DNA of 64,000 bases from JBFAPK01 sp040676675 (GCF_040676675.1 NZ_JBFAPK010000008.1:62001-126000), one strand, 5' to 3'; counted from the stretch's first letter, positions 51,561 to 60,819 are shown. A program made the numbers and translations. The notes: generated by a model not told the origin, from the letters alone.

Positions 51561-51779
51561 CTACTCGCTCGTCCGGTGGGCGTGCTTCTGGTGGACGGCC
51601 TGGCGCGTGACGCCCAGCGCGTCGGCGATCGCCTGCCAGGACCAGCCGTTGGCGCGGGCGTGGCGGACCTGGAGGGCTTCCAGGTGTTCGACCAGCTTGC
51701 GCAGTGCGGCGACGGCCCGTAGCCCGGTGGTCGGATCGGCGGCGCTGACGGCGTTGGTGAGGTCCCGGTTGTCGTCCAC
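51561..51779 (-). CDS. Small HTH regulator linked to Clp-N protein
   Basis: The 72-residue protein has one helix-turn-helix ('NGWSWQAIADALGVTRQAVHQKH', residues ~44-66, the recognition helix at the end) preceded by a dimerisation-like helix ('GLRAVAALRKLVEHLEALQV'). GTG 51779 is 7 bp after a consensus-like promoter, so the mRNA should be leaderless. A near-perfect dyad around the promoter suggests autorepression. It is co-transcribed with the Clp-N gene, a pairing seen in other actinomycetes. Confidence 0.85.
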   Translation of the reverse strand: MDDNRDLTNAVSAADPTTGLRAVAALRKLVEHLEALQVRHARANGWSWQAIADALGVTRQAVHQKHAHRTSE

Positions 51780-51781
51780 GC

Positions 51782-51828
51782 TGTCAATTAAAGTTGACGC
51801 GCCGCCCGGTTGTCAACCTTTATTGACA
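51782..51828 (-). promoter_or_regulatory. Leaderless promoter and dyad operator of the HTH/Clp-N operon
   Basis: Minus strand: TTGACA (51816-51811), 18-bp spacer, TTTAAT (51792-51787), then 7 bp to the GTG start. Half-sites TGTCAATTAAAGTTGAC (51782-51798) and GTCAACCTTTATTGACA (51812-51828) form a near-perfect inverted repeat covering both boxes. Confidence 0.8.
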
Positions 51829-51857
51829 CCGCCGCCGGGTGCCGGCGGCAACGGAAA

Positions 51858-51892
51858 CGGGCCGGCCCCTCCGCGTGGGAGGGACCGGCCCG
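51858..51892 (-). terminator. Terminator of the sugar-type ABC operon
   Basis: A 15-bp stem with one mismatch (CGGGCCGGCCCCTCC / GGAGGGACCGGCCCG) and a 5-nt loop lies 21 bp beyond the last permease stop; on the minus strand it is followed by GTTTCC. Confidence 0.75.
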
Positions 51893-51913
51893 AGCGCCGA
51901 CCGAGGGGCGGTG

Positions 51914-52819
51914 CTACTTCACGGCGCCCAGGGTCAGGCCGGCGATGAAGTGGCGCTGGAACCGCAGGAAGACCGCCACCGTCGGGATCGCCGCGATGAC
52001 CGAGCCGGCCGCGATCAGGTTCCACTGCGAGACGTACAGGCCCTGCAGGCCGATCAGCGCGGCGGTGACCGGCATCTTGCTGCCGGTACGCAGCACCGTG
52101 ATGGACCAGAGCAGGTCGTTGAAGACCCAGGTGAACGCCAGTGCCCCCAACGCGGCGAGCGCGGGCCGGGTGAGCGGGAGGATCACCCGCAGGAAGACCT
52201 GTACGACGTTCGCGCCGTCGACCACGGCGGCCTGCTGGATCTCGTTCGGGATGGCGCGCATGAAGCCGTACAGCACGAAGGTGTAGAAGCCCAGCCCGAA
52301 CCCGACCTGCACGGCGATCAGCGCCGGCAGGGTGTCGAAGACGCCGAGCACCTCGCTGAGCTTGGCCACCGGTACCAGCAGGATCTGCGGGGGCAGGAGG
52401 TTGCCGGCCAGCATCACCAGCAGGATCGTCCGGCGTAGCGGCAGCCGGTACCGGCTCAGCGCGAACGCCGCCATGGCCGCGAGCGCGAGCGAGAGCAGCA
52501 CGGTCGGGATCGTGACGACCAGGCTGTTGATCATCGCGTGCATCTCGCCGCCGTCGGTCCACGCGTCGGCGAAGTTGCCGAGGGTGAAGGAGTGGGGCAG
52601 GCTGCCCATGCCGTTGGCCGAGATGTCGTCGAACGAGCGGAAGCTGGTGACGACGACCAGGGCGATCGGCAGCAGCCACAGCACCGAGAGCCCGCCGGCG
52701 CCGAGGTGGTACAGGCCGGTGCGCAGCGGATGGCCCCGGCGCGAGCGCCGGGTCGGTGCCGCGGGCGCCGGGCGGGTCGGGGCGGCGGCGGTGCTGGTAC
52801 GGGCGTCGGTGGCGGTCAC
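51914..52819 (-). CDS. Carbohydrate ABC permease, MalG-type
   Basis: The 301-residue permease has an N-terminal Ala/Pro/Arg-rich tail, six hydrophobic segments, and the EAA loop 'EIQQAAVVDGANVVQVFLRVILP' region (~residues 190-212). 'SFRSFDDI' after the first helix and the C-terminal 'QRHFIAGLTLGAVK' are classic for the MalG/type 2 sugar-permease subfamily. GTG 52819 overlaps the MalF-type stop (GTGA). The operon contains no ATPase, as is usual in actinomycetes that share a single MsiK-like ATPase. Confidence 0.92.
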   Translation of the reverse strand: MTATDARTSTAAAPTRPAPAAPTRRSRRGHPLRTGLYHLGAGGLSVLWLLPIALVVVTSFRSFDDISANGMGSLPHSFTLGNFADAWTDGGEMHAMINSLVVTIPTVLLSLALAAMAAFALSRYRLPLRRTILLVMLAGNLLPPQILLVPVAKLSEVLGVFDTLPALIAVQVGFGLGFYTFVLYGFMRAIPNEIQQAAVVDGANVVQVFLRVILPLTRPALAALGALAFTWVFNDLLWSITVLRTGSKMPVTAALIGLQGLYVSQWNLIAAGSVIAAIPTVAVFLRFQRHFIAGLTLGAVK

Positions 52820-53727
52820 GCGTCACTCTCCCGGAAGGCGCGGACGAGGTAGGTGACGATCACCCCGAAGGCGAGGACGAAGATCGCCACGGCCAGCGCC
52901 GCGCCGTAGCCCAGGCGCAGCGACTGGAACGCGGTGCTGTACATGTACGTGCTGAGCAGCTCGGAGGAGTGGTACGGGCCGCCGCGGGTCAGCGCCCAGG
53001 CCACGTCGAACGAGCGCAGCGAGTCGATCACGATCACCGAGAGGACCACCGAGTTCACGCTCTTGAGCTGGGGCAGGGTGATCCTGGTGAACTGCTGCCA
53101 CCACGAGGCGCCGTCGACCCGGGCCGCCTCGTAGAGCGCCGGGTCGATCCCCTTGAGACCGGCCAGGTAGAGCACCATGACGTACCCGATCTGCCGCCAC
53201 AGGGCGGGCACGATGACCGCGTAGAGCGCGGTGCTCGGGTCGGCCAGCCAGGCGTGCTGCCAGCCGGCCAATCCGACCGCCCCGAGGAACTTGTTGATCA
53301 TCCCGCTCGGCTGGTACATCCCCTGCCAGATCAGCGACGTCGCGACCAGGGAGAAGACCACCGGGAGGAACAGGGCGGCGCGGTAGAAGCCGACGCCCCG
53401 CCGCTCGCGTTGCAGCAGCAGCGCCGCACCGAGGCCGCCGACGGCCGAGAGCCCCCCGAAGAGGACCAGCCAGATGGCGGTGTTGCGCAGCGCCAGGTGG
53501 AACGTCCCGTCGCCGAGCATCTCGCGGTAGTTGCCGAGCCCGATCTGCTCGGGCGGCGAGATGCCGTCCCACTTCGTCAACGACAGGTAGAAGCCCTGCA
53601 GCGCGGGCCAGAAGACCCAGAACGCCTCGACCGCCAGCGGTACGAGGACGAGGGCCAGCAGCAGCGGGGAGACCCGGTGCTCGGCCGAGCGGCGGGGCCT
53701 GCGGCGAGCGGCGGTGAGCGTCGTCAT
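52816..53727 (-). CDS. Carbohydrate ABC permease, MalF-type
   Basis: The 303-residue permease shows an N-terminal basic segment, six membrane segments, 'GLGNYREMLGDGTFHLALRNT' near residue 62 and the EAA loop 'DPALYEAARVDGASWWQQF' near residue 197, diagnostic of the MalF-like partner in sugar importers. The ATG at 53727 is separated from the binding-protein stop by a single base. Together with the MalG-type permease it forms the membrane pore. Confidence 0.92.
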   Translation of the reverse strand: MTTLTAARRRPRRSAEHRVSPLLLALVLVPLAVEAFWVFWPALQGFYLSLTKWDGISPPEQIGLGNYREMLGDGTFHLALRNTAIWLVLFGGLSAVGGLGAALLLQRERRGVGFYRAALFLPVVFSLVATSLIWQGMYQPSGMINKFLGAVGLAGWQHAWLADPSTALYAVIVPALWRQIGYVMVLYLAGLKGIDPALYEAARVDGASWWQQFTRITLPQLKSVNSVVLSVIVIDSLRSFDVAWALTRGGPYHSSELLSTYMYSTAFQSLRLGYGAALAVAIFVLAFGVIVTYLVRAFRESDA

Positions 53728-53728
53728 G

Positions 53729-55012
53729 TCAGGCGGACCAGACCTTCTCGGCCGCCTTCTGCCAGTCGGTGAGGATCGAGTCGACCTGGTTCGGCTGCTG
53801 CAGGAACTTGATCAGCGCGGTGTCGGCGGTGGGCTGGAGCGCGTCGCTGGAGTCCCGGTTGAAGAACTGGGTCAGGTCGGCGGCCTTGCTCAGCATCTCC
53901 TTGCCCTTGGCCACCAGCGGCGTGCCGGCGTCCTTCGCGGCCGGGTTCGCCGGCAGCACCGTACCGGAGGAGCTCTTGATGTAGATCTCCTGCGCCTCGG
54001 GGGTGGCCATGTAGGTCAGGAACTCCTTCGCGCCGGCCACGTGCGACGAGCGGGCGCTGGCGAAGAACCCGTCCGTGGGCGCCTCCTCGGCGACCGGTAC
54101 CGCCGGGTCGATCACCGGGAACTGGAAGAAGTCGATGTCGTCGAGGACGTCCTTGGGGGCCGCGTCGGCGAAGAAGGTACCGATCAACATCATGCCGGTA
54201 CGCCCCTGGAGCAGCGAGGTCGTCGCGTCCTGGAACGGGATGGCCGTGCCCTGCGGGTCGAAGTACGGCAGGACCGTCTTCCACTGCTCGAAGACCTTGT
54301 GCACCTGCGGGTCGTCGAACCGCTTGTGCCCGGCGAGCAGGTCCCGGTGGTACTGGGCGCCGTTGATCCGGATGTTCAGGTAGTCGAACCAGGCCGAGGC
54401 GACCCAGGGGGTGTTGCCGCCCGCGCCGAGCCCGATCGGGGCCACGCCCTTGCCCTTGAGGGTCTGCGCGAGCGTGACGAACTCCGCCCAACTCGTCGGC
54501 GGTCGCACGCCCCACTTGGCGAAGTTCGACTTCCGGTAGAAGACGCCCCACCAGTAGTAGTTGGTGGGCAGGAAGATCTGCTTGCCCTTGCCGTCGCCGC
54601 TCAGCTTGCGCAGCGCGTCGGAGTAGCCGCCCATGCCCTGCCACACGTCGCTGACGTCGAGCAGGAGCCCCTTGTCCGCGTAGGTCAGCGCCACCGACCC
54701 GGCGTACCAGGTGTAGATGTCCGGCGGCGTGGCCGAGGTCAGGTACGTCGGCAACTGGGTGCGGAAGGTCTCGGCGGCGACGGTGTTCAGCGAGGACTGC
54801 GCGCCGCCACGCTTGTTGAAGGCGGCGGTCAGCGCCTCCATCGCCGTCTTGGCCTGCGGCGAGGAGAGGTTCGACTGGATCGTGACCGCGCCGCTCTTCT
54901 GGTCGGCGCTCTTGGGCGTGGCCGAGGTCGCGCAGCCGCCGAGCGCGGCCGCGGCTCCTACGGCCCCGAGCCCGGCGAGGAAGCTGCGGCGAGTGAGGTC
55001 CTCGTTACCCAT
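53729..55012 (-). CDS. Sugar-binding lipoprotein of ABC importer (SBP_bac_1), Tat-type signal
   Basis: The 427-residue precursor begins 'GNEDLTRRSFLAGLGAVGAA', a twin-arginine (RRSFL) motif, followed by lipobox 'LGGC' (Cys ~28), so it is probably Tat-exported and lipidated. The mature part has the family 1 pattern ('AAFNK', 'PPDIYTWYAGS', 'GRTGMMLIGTFFAD', 'FLTYMATPEAQEIY'). It should capture a mono- or oligosaccharide, or a related polyol or acid, for the MalF/MalG pair. Substrate unknown; the FadR-type regulator gene is divergent. Confidence 0.92.
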   Translation of the reverse strand: MGNEDLTRRSFLAGLGAVGAAAALGGCATSATPKSADQKSGAVTIQSNLSSPQAKTAMEALTAAFNKRGGAQSSLNTVAAETFRTQLPTYLTSATPPDIYTWYAGSVALTYADKGLLLDVSDVWQGMGGYSDALRKLSGDGKGKQIFLPTNYYWWGVFYRKSNFAKWGVRPPTSWAEFVTLAQTLKGKGVAPIGLGAGGNTPWVASAWFDYLNIRINGAQYHRDLLAGHKRFDDPQVHKVFEQWKTVLPYFDPQGTAIPFQDATTSLLQGRTGMMLIGTFFADAAPKDVLDDIDFFQFPVIDPAVPVAEEAPTDGFFASARSSHVAGAKEFLTYMATPEAQEIYIKSSSGTVLPANPAAKDAGTPLVAKGKEMLSKAADLTQFFNRDSSDALQPTADTALIKFLQQPNQVDSILTDWQKAAEKVWSA

Positions 55013-55248
55013 CGGCTGGTCCCCTATCTATGTCGGGCCGCGGGGCGCCTGCCAGGGGGTGGCAACCCGCACGGGTGGATGACACCGAGGTTGCGTCCCT
55101 GATAAGCGCCTGTCAAGATATATTCCTAAATTATTATCGGATGACTTTGAGTGACGGACGGCTCACCGCCGTCGGCGAACAGTCGCGGCCAACGACGACC
55201 GTGATCGTCACTTCACGCCGGAGACCCCGGCGACGAAGGAGAGGTTCC
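55013..55248. promoter_or_regulatory. Divergent regulatory region, ABC importer / FadR-type regulator
   Basis: A conspicuously AT-rich island (~55108-55150, containing AAGATATATTCCTAAATTAT) lies between the two genes, unlike anything around it. TTGACA on the minus strand (55116-55111) and TTGCGT on the plus strand (55091) are possible -35 elements. A GntR/FadR operator is expected here. Confidence 0.5.
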
Positions 55249-55950
55249 GTGGCTGGCTACCAGCTCCGCGGCGTACACGGACAGACCGTGGAGACGCTCG
55301 CCCGACGCATCCTGTCCGGCCAGATCCCCGAGGGCGGCACGCTGGACCTGCTCGCCCTGCGCGCCGAACTGGAGGTCAGCCAGACCGCCCTGCGCGAGGC
55401 GCTGAAGGTGCTCACCGCCAAGGGGATCATCGAGGCCCGGCAGAAGCGGGGCACCTTCGTACGTCCCCGGGCCGCGTGGAACATGCTCGACGGCGACGTG
55501 ATGCGCTGGCAGGCCGACGGCCCGCCCGACCTCGACCTGCTGGAGAAGCTGACCGAGGTGCGTACCATCGTCGAGCCGGCGGCGGCCCGGCTCGCCGCCG
55601 AGCGGGCCGGCGACGACGACCTGGCCGCGCTCGACGCCGCGCTGGCCCGGATGGCCGCCGCCAGCGGCCACGCCGCCGACGCGGTCGAGGCCGACCTCGA
55701 CTTCCACCGGGCCCTGCTCGACGCCACCCACAACGAGCTGCTGATGCAAATGGAGCGGGTCATCGCCGCCGGGCTGGCCCAGCGCGACAACGTGGTGCAC
55801 AGCGCCGACCCCGCCGACGACCCGGTCCCCAGCCACCGCCGCGTCCTGGACGCCATCCGCGCCCGCGACGCCGCCGCGGCCGAGCGGGCCATGCGGCAGC
55901 TCGTCGAGAAGGCCAGCGCCGACCTGCGGCGCATCGCCCGGCGGGGATAG
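55249..55950 (+). CDS. FadR-subfamily GntR regulator
   Basis: The 233-residue protein has a GntR winged helix ('TVETLARRILSGQIPEGGTLD', 'VSQTALREALKVLTAKGIIEARQKRGTFV', residues ~12-65, motif shown in pieces) and a FCD ligand domain ('EKLTEVRTIVEPAAARLAA', 'DLDFHRALLDATHNELL', 'SHRRVLDAI') with the Asp/His residues that bind a metal or carboxylate. FCD proteins usually sense sugar acids. GTG 55249 follows GAAGGAGAGG. It is divergent from the ABC importer and most likely its regulator. Its last 32 bp including the stop are tandemly duplicated. Confidence 0.88.
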   Translation: MAGYQLRGVHGQTVETLARRILSGQIPEGGTLDLLALRAELEVSQTALREALKVLTAKGIIEARQKRGTFVRPRAAWNMLDGDVMRWQADGPPDLDLLEKLTEVRTIVEPAAARLAAERAGDDDLAALDAALARMAAASGHAADAVEADLDFHRALLDATHNELLMQMERVIAAGLAQRDNVVHSADPADDPVPSHRRVLDAIRARDAAAAERAMRQLVEKASADLRRIARRG

Positions 55951-55982
55951 CCGACCTGCGGCGCATCGCCCGGCGGGAATAG
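55919..55982. repeat. 32-bp tandem duplication of a gene end
   Basis: Unit 55919-55950 (last codons and TAG of the FadR-type gene) is repeated at 55951-55982 with one mismatch (G/A just before ATAG), leaving an out-of-use second stop downstream. Confidence 0.9.
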
Positions 55983-56179
55983 CCGGGCCGGCCGCTGGCG
56001 GGGCGGGTGTGGGGCGCGCCGCAGGTGACGGGGGCGGGCCGTACCGCCATGTTGTCGGGGCGGCGGGCTACGCTTCGCTGCGGCGTCCCGAGGGGGCGCC
56101 GTGTGGCGGATCATGTCCGGGGCGGGGAAATGCCCGCCCATGGGCGGTTCCGCCCGCCGAGACCGGGGAGTTCTACCAG

Positions 56180-58237
56180 GTGACTGCGCAGCCCGACACC
56201 CTCTACGGGGCCGACGACCTCACGCACCTCGAGGGGCTCGACGCGGTGCGCAAGCGACCCGGCATGTACATCGGGTCGACCGACAGCCGTGGCGTGGGTC
56301 ACCTGGTCAACGAGATCCTGGACAACTCCACCGACGAGGGTGTGGCCGGCCATGCCACCCGGATCGAGGTCACCCTCCACGCCGACGGCTCGGTGCAGGT
56401 GGACGACGACGGGCGCGGCATCCCCACCGACATCCACGCCCGCTCCGGCCTCTCCGGCGTCGAACTGGTGCTGACCCGGCTGCACGCCGGCGGCAAGTTC
56501 GGCGGCTCCGGCTACAAGGCCTCCGGCGGCCTGCACGGCGTCGGCGCCTCCGCCGTGAACGCGCTGTCCCACCGCTACGACGTACGGGTCAAGCGGGGCG
56601 GGAAGGTCTTCGAGATGTCGTTCCAGCGCGGCGTACCCGGCGTCTTCGACGGGCCGGGCCCGGACGCGCCCTTCACCGAGGAACCCGGCCTGCGGCTCGT
56701 CGGGAAGATGAAGCGCAACGAGTCCACCGGCACCTCCACCCGCTACTGGTACGACGCCCGCTACTTCGAGACCGGCGCCAGCCTCGACGTCGAGGCGGTA
56801 CGCCTCAAGCTGCGCAGCACCGCGTTCCTCGTCCCCGGGGTCACCTACGTGCTGCGCGACCTCACCGACGGCGAGCCGCGGGAGGAGGTCTTCCACTACC
56901 CGAACGGCCTGGCCGACATGGTCGACTACCTCGCGCCGGCGGCCGACCGCGCCGTCTCCGGCACCCTGGTCATCAGGGGCGAGGGGACCTACAAGGAGAA
57001 CGCCGCCGACGAGAACGGCGTCATGCAGTCCGATGTGGTCCGCCGGGCCGAACTGGAGATCGCGTTCCGCTGGGGGACCGGCTACGACCGGACGGTGGAG
57101 TGCTTCACCAACACCATCCGCAACGTGCACGGCGGGACCCACCGCAAGGGCTTCGAGCGCGGCGCGGTACGGGCCCTGACCGAGGCGATCCGCAACACCC
57201 GTGGCCTGCTCAAGCCCAAGGAGGACGCGCCCGTCCTGGACGACGTCCTGGAGGGCATGACCGCCGTCATCCACGTCCGGATCCCCGAGCCGCAGTTCAC
57301 CTCGCAGACCAAGGACGAGCTCTCCACCGCCGGCATCACCCGGGTGGTCCAGGGCACCGTGGAGCGCTTCCTCAAGTCCTGGGTGGAGGACCGCAAGACC
57401 CGCACCGAGGCCCGTACCGTCCTTCAGAAAATCGTGGACGCGGCCCGGGTGCGGCTGACCCAGAAGCAGCAGAAGGACGCGGCCCGGCGCAAGACGGCGC
57501 TGGAGGGCGCCGCCATGCCGCCGAAGCTGGTGGACTGCCGCTCGACCGGCATCGACCGCAGTGAGATCTTCATCGTGGAGGGAGACAGCGCCCTCGGCTC
57601 GGCCCGTTTGGCCCGAGTCGCGGAGTACCAGGCGCTTCTGCCGATTCGAGGCAAGATCCTCAACGTGCAGAAGGCGAACCTGGCCGACACGCTCAAGAAC
57701 ACCGAGGTGGCGGCGATCGTGCAGGTGCTGGGCGCCGGTACGGGGCGCACCTTCGACGTCTCGGCGATGCGGTACGGCCGGGTCATCCTGATGGCCGACG
57801 CGGACGTGGACGGCTCCCACATCCGGACCCTGCTGATCACGCTCTTCGCCAAGTACATGCGACCGGTGATCGAGGCGGGTCGGCTCTACGCGGCGATGCC
57901 CCCGCTCCACAAGATCACGACGAAGGGGCGCAACTCCGAGACCATTTTCACCTTCACCCAGGCGGAGATGGAGCAGACCGTCCGGCGGCTGGAGAAGGCC
58001 GGCCGACAGGTGATCACCCCGGTACCGCGGTTCAAGGGCCTCGGCGAGATGGACGCCGACGAGCTGTGGGACACCACGATGAACCCGGCCACCCGGTCGG
58101 TGCGGCGGATCACGCTGGACGACGTCGAGGCGGCCGAGCGCACGCTGGAACTGCTGATGGGGGAGAAGGTCGAGCCCCGCAAGAACTGGCTGATCGAGTC
58201 GGCGAACCGGGTCGACCAGGAGAACATCGATGCCTGA
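56180..58237 (+). CDS. parE: Type IIA topoisomerase subunit B (ParE/GyrB-like)
   Basis: The 685-residue protein has a GHKL ATPase ('HLEGLDAVRKRPGMYIGST', 'NEILDNSTDEG' catalytic Glu/Asn, 'DDDGRGIPTD', 'GGKFGGSGYKASGGLHGVGAS'), a transducer domain and a TOPRIM domain with 'EIFIVEGDSALGSAR' and 'ADADVDGSHI'. 'EGDSALG' together with the adjacent ParC-type gene suits the second topoisomerase (topo IV, ParY-like in Streptomyces) rather than gyrase. GTG 56180 follows GGGGAG. It lies 67 bp before subunit A and presumably shares its transcript. Role: ATP-dependent DNA relaxation/decatenation. Confidence 0.93.
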   Translation: MTAQPDTLYGADDLTHLEGLDAVRKRPGMYIGSTDSRGVGHLVNEILDNSTDEGVAGHATRIEVTLHADGSVQVDDDGRGIPTDIHARSGLSGVELVLTRLHAGGKFGGSGYKASGGLHGVGASAVNALSHRYDVRVKRGGKVFEMSFQRGVPGVFDGPGPDAPFTEEPGLRLVGKMKRNESTGTSTRYWYDARYFETGASLDVEAVRLKLRSTAFLVPGVTYVLRDLTDGEPREEVFHYPNGLADMVDYLAPAADRAVSGTLVIRGEGTYKENAADENGVMQSDVVRRAELEIAFRWGTGYDRTVECFTNTIRNVHGGTHRKGFERGAVRALTEAIRNTRGLLKPKEDAPVLDDVLEGMTAVIHVRIPEPQFTSQTKDELSTAGITRVVQGTVERFLKSWVEDRKTRTEARTVLQKIVDAARVRLTQKQQKDAARRKTALEGAAMPPKLVDCRSTGIDRSEIFIVEGDSALGSARLARVAEYQALLPIRGKILNVQKANLADTLKNTEVAAIVQVLGAGTGRTFDVSAMRYGRVILMADADVDGSHIRTLLITLFAKYMRPVIEAGRLYAAMPPLHKITTKGRNSETIFTFTQAEMEQTVRRLEKAGRQVITPVPRFKGLGEMDADELWDTTMNPATRSVRRITLDDVEAAERTLELLMGEKVEPRKNWLIESANRVDQENIDA

Positions 58238-58304
58238 CAGCGCCGGGCGGCGGATCCGCCCGCAGCGGTCGGGGCGTCGGTACCGTCGAGGAGAGCACTG
58301 AACG

Positions 58305-60794
58305 ATGGCACGTGGCAAGAACACCGGGTCCAAGGTCGACCTGTCCGCCTTCGACCAGGCGGGCGCGCGCGTGCTCGACAACCCGCTCACCACGGAGGTC
58401 GAGGACTCCTACCTGGAGTACGCGTACTCGGTCATCCACTCCCGGGCGCTGCCGGACGCGCGGGACGGCCTCAAGCCGGTCCACCGCCGGATCCTGTACT
58501 CGATGATCGAGCAGGGCTACCGTCCGGACCGGGCGTACGTGAAGTCCTCCCGCGTCGTCGGCGACGTGATGGGCAAGTACCACCCGCACGGTGACCTGGC
58601 CATCTACGACGCGATGGTGCGGATGGCGCAGGGCTTCTCGCTGAACGTGCCGCTGATCGACGGGCACGGCAACTTCGGTTCGCCCGACGACGGGCCGGCC
58701 GCGAGCCGGTACACCGAGGCGCGGCTGTCGCGGGAGGCGATGCTGCTCGTCGGCGAGTTGGGCGAGGACACCATCGACCTCAAGCCGAACTACGACGGTT
58801 CGCTGCGGGAGCCGACGGTGCTGCCCGCGGCCTTCCCGAACCTGCTGGTCAACGGGACCTCGGGCATCGCGGTCGGGATGGCCACGAACATGATCCCGCA
58901 CAACCTCGGCGAGGTGGTCGCGGCGGCCCGCTGGTTGATCCGGCACCCGGACGCCAGCCTGGACAAGCTGATGGAGTTCGTGCCCGGCCCGGACCTGCCC
59001 ACCGGCGGTCTGCTGCTCGGCCTGGACGAGGTGCGCAAGGCGTACGAGACGGGTCGCGGCGTGGTCCGGATGCGCGGGCGGGTGGAGATCGGCCCGCTGG
59101 AGGGGAGCCGGGGCCGGCAGGCGATCACGGTGGTCGAGCTGCCGTACGGGGTGGGCGCCGAGAAGGTGATCGAGAAGATCACCGACGAGGTGAACAAGAC
59201 CAAGCGGTTGCAGGGCATCGCGGACGTCAAGGACCTGACCGACCGGGAGAACGGCACCCGGTTGGTGATCGAGTGCAAGGTCGGGGTGAACCCGCAGGCG
59301 CTGCTGGCGGACCTGTACCGGCTCACCCCGCTGGAGCAGTCGTTCGGGGTGAACAACCTGGTCCTGGTGGACGGGCAGCCCCGTACGCTCGGGCTCAAGG
59401 CGCTGCTGGAGGTCTTCCTCCAGCACCGGTACACGGTGGTCACCCGGCGCAGCGAGTACCGCCGGCGCCGGCGCCAGGAGCGGCTGCACCTGGTTGAGGG
59501 TCTGCTGATCGCGCTGCTCGACATCGACGAGGTGGTCCGGCTGATCCGGGGCAGCGAGGACGCGCAGGCGGCCAAGGAGGGGCTGATGCGCACCTTTGAC
59601 CTCTCCGAGATCCAGGCGAACTACATCCTGGACACCCCGTTGCGGCGGCTGACCCGCTACGACCGCATCGAGCTGGAGGTGGAGCGGGACCGGCTCAGCG
59701 AGGAGATCGCGGAGCTGTCGCGGATCCTCGACGACCCCAGCGTGCTCCGGAAGGTGGTCTCCGACGAGCTGGCGGCGGTGGTGAAGCAGTCGGCCACGGC
59801 GCGGCGCACCACGCTGGTCGACGGCGACCTCAAGGAGGTGCTCGCGGCCTCCGCGCCGGCCGGGCCACTGGAGGTGGCCGACGACCCGTGCCAGGTGATT
59901 CTCTCGGCGACCGGCCTCGTTGCCCGTACGGCGGCCGAGTCGGAGGAGTCGACCGAGGGGCACCGCCGCAACGGCCGGGTGAAGCACGACAGCGTCCGGG
60001 CGGTGGTCTCCTCGACGGCGCGCGGTCAGGTGCTGCTGGTGACGAACACCGGGCGGGCGTTCAAGACGGACGTGCTGCCGCTGCCGGTGCTGCCGGAGCG
60101 GGCCGGGACGGTGTCGCTGCGCGGCGGGATGTCCGCGCAGGAGCTGGTGCCGCTGCGGCCGGGGGAGCGGGTGGTCGGGCTCGCGCCGCTGGGCCAGCGG
60201 GACACCGACTCGCCGGGGCTCGCGCTCGGTACCCGCCAGGGCGTGGTGAAGATCTGCGCGCCGGAGTGGCCGGTACGCGCCGACGAGTTCGAGGTGATCG
60301 GGCTGCGCGACGGGGACGAGGTGGTCGGGGCGACCTGGCTCACCGACGGTGCCGAGACGCTCGCCTTCGTCAGCTCGGACGCGTCGCTGCTGCGCTTCGC
60401 CGCGAAGGCGGTGCGCCCGCAGGGGCTCAAGGGCGGCGGCATGGCCGGGATCAACCTGACGGACGGCGCGGAGGTGCTCTTCTTCGGCGCGGTCCGCACC
60501 GACGACCCGGAGCACGGCGAACCGATGGTGGTGACGTCGACGGGCCGGCAGGTGAAGGTCACCCCGTTCGCGGAGTACCCGGCCAAGGGGCGGGCCACCG
60601 GCGGCGTACGCGCGCAGCGGTTCCTCAAGGGCGACACGACCCTGGCCGTCGCCTGGGTGGGGGCGCGGCCGGTCGGGGCGACCGCGACCGGGGATCCGGT
60701 GGATCTGCCCGATGTGGACGGTCGCCGGGACGGCTCCGGTACGGCCGTGATGCTCGGGCCGGAGGTCGTGGGCCATCTGCTGGAGCGCGACTGA
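58305..60794 (+). CDS. parC: Type IIA topoisomerase subunit A (ParC/GyrA-like)
   Basis: The 829-residue protein has the winged helix and catalytic Tyr in 'GPAASRYTEARLS' (~residue 130), quinolone-region 'GKYHPHGDLAIYDAMVRMAQ' (~85) and a C-terminal beta-pinwheel (~500-820). The canonical GyrA box is absent from the blades, consistent with a topo IV-type subunit (ParX in Streptomyces). ATG 58305 follows GAGGAG. It pairs with the ParE-like subunit upstream. A strong hairpin follows the stop. Confidence 0.93.
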   Translation: MARGKNTGSKVDLSAFDQAGARVLDNPLTTEVEDSYLEYAYSVIHSRALPDARDGLKPVHRRILYSMIEQGYRPDRAYVKSSRVVGDVMGKYHPHGDLAIYDAMVRMAQGFSLNVPLIDGHGNFGSPDDGPAASRYTEARLSREAMLLVGELGEDTIDLKPNYDGSLREPTVLPAAFPNLLVNGTSGIAVGMATNMIPHNLGEVVAAARWLIRHPDASLDKLMEFVPGPDLPTGGLLLGLDEVRKAYETGRGVVRMRGRVEIGPLEGSRGRQAITVVELPYGVGAEKVIEKITDEVNKTKRLQGIADVKDLTDRENGTRLVIECKVGVNPQALLADLYRLTPLEQSFGVNNLVLVDGQPRTLGLKALLEVFLQHRYTVVTRRSEYRRRRRQERLHLVEGLLIALLDIDEVVRLIRGSEDAQAAKEGLMRTFDLSEIQANYILDTPLRRLTRYDRIELEVERDRLSEEIAELSRILDDPSVLRKVVSDELAAVVKQSATARRTTLVDGDLKEVLAASAPAGPLEVADDPCQVILSATGLVARTAAESEESTEGHRRNGRVKHDSVRAVVSSTARGQVLLVTNTGRAFKTDVLPLPVLPERAGTVSLRGGMSAQELVPLRPGERVVGLAPLGQRDTDSPGLALGTRQGVVKICAPEWPVRADEFEVIGLRDGDEVVGATWLTDGAETLAFVSSDASLLRFAAKAVRPQGLKGGGMAGINLTDGAEVLFFGAVRTDDPEHGEPMVVTSTGRQVKVTPFAEYPAKGRATGGVRAQRFLKGDTTLAVAWVGARPVGATATGDPVDLPDVDGRRDGSGTAVMLGPEVVGHLLERD

Positions 60795-60819
60795 CGGCGC
60801 CCGCCGGACGCCGCTGACG

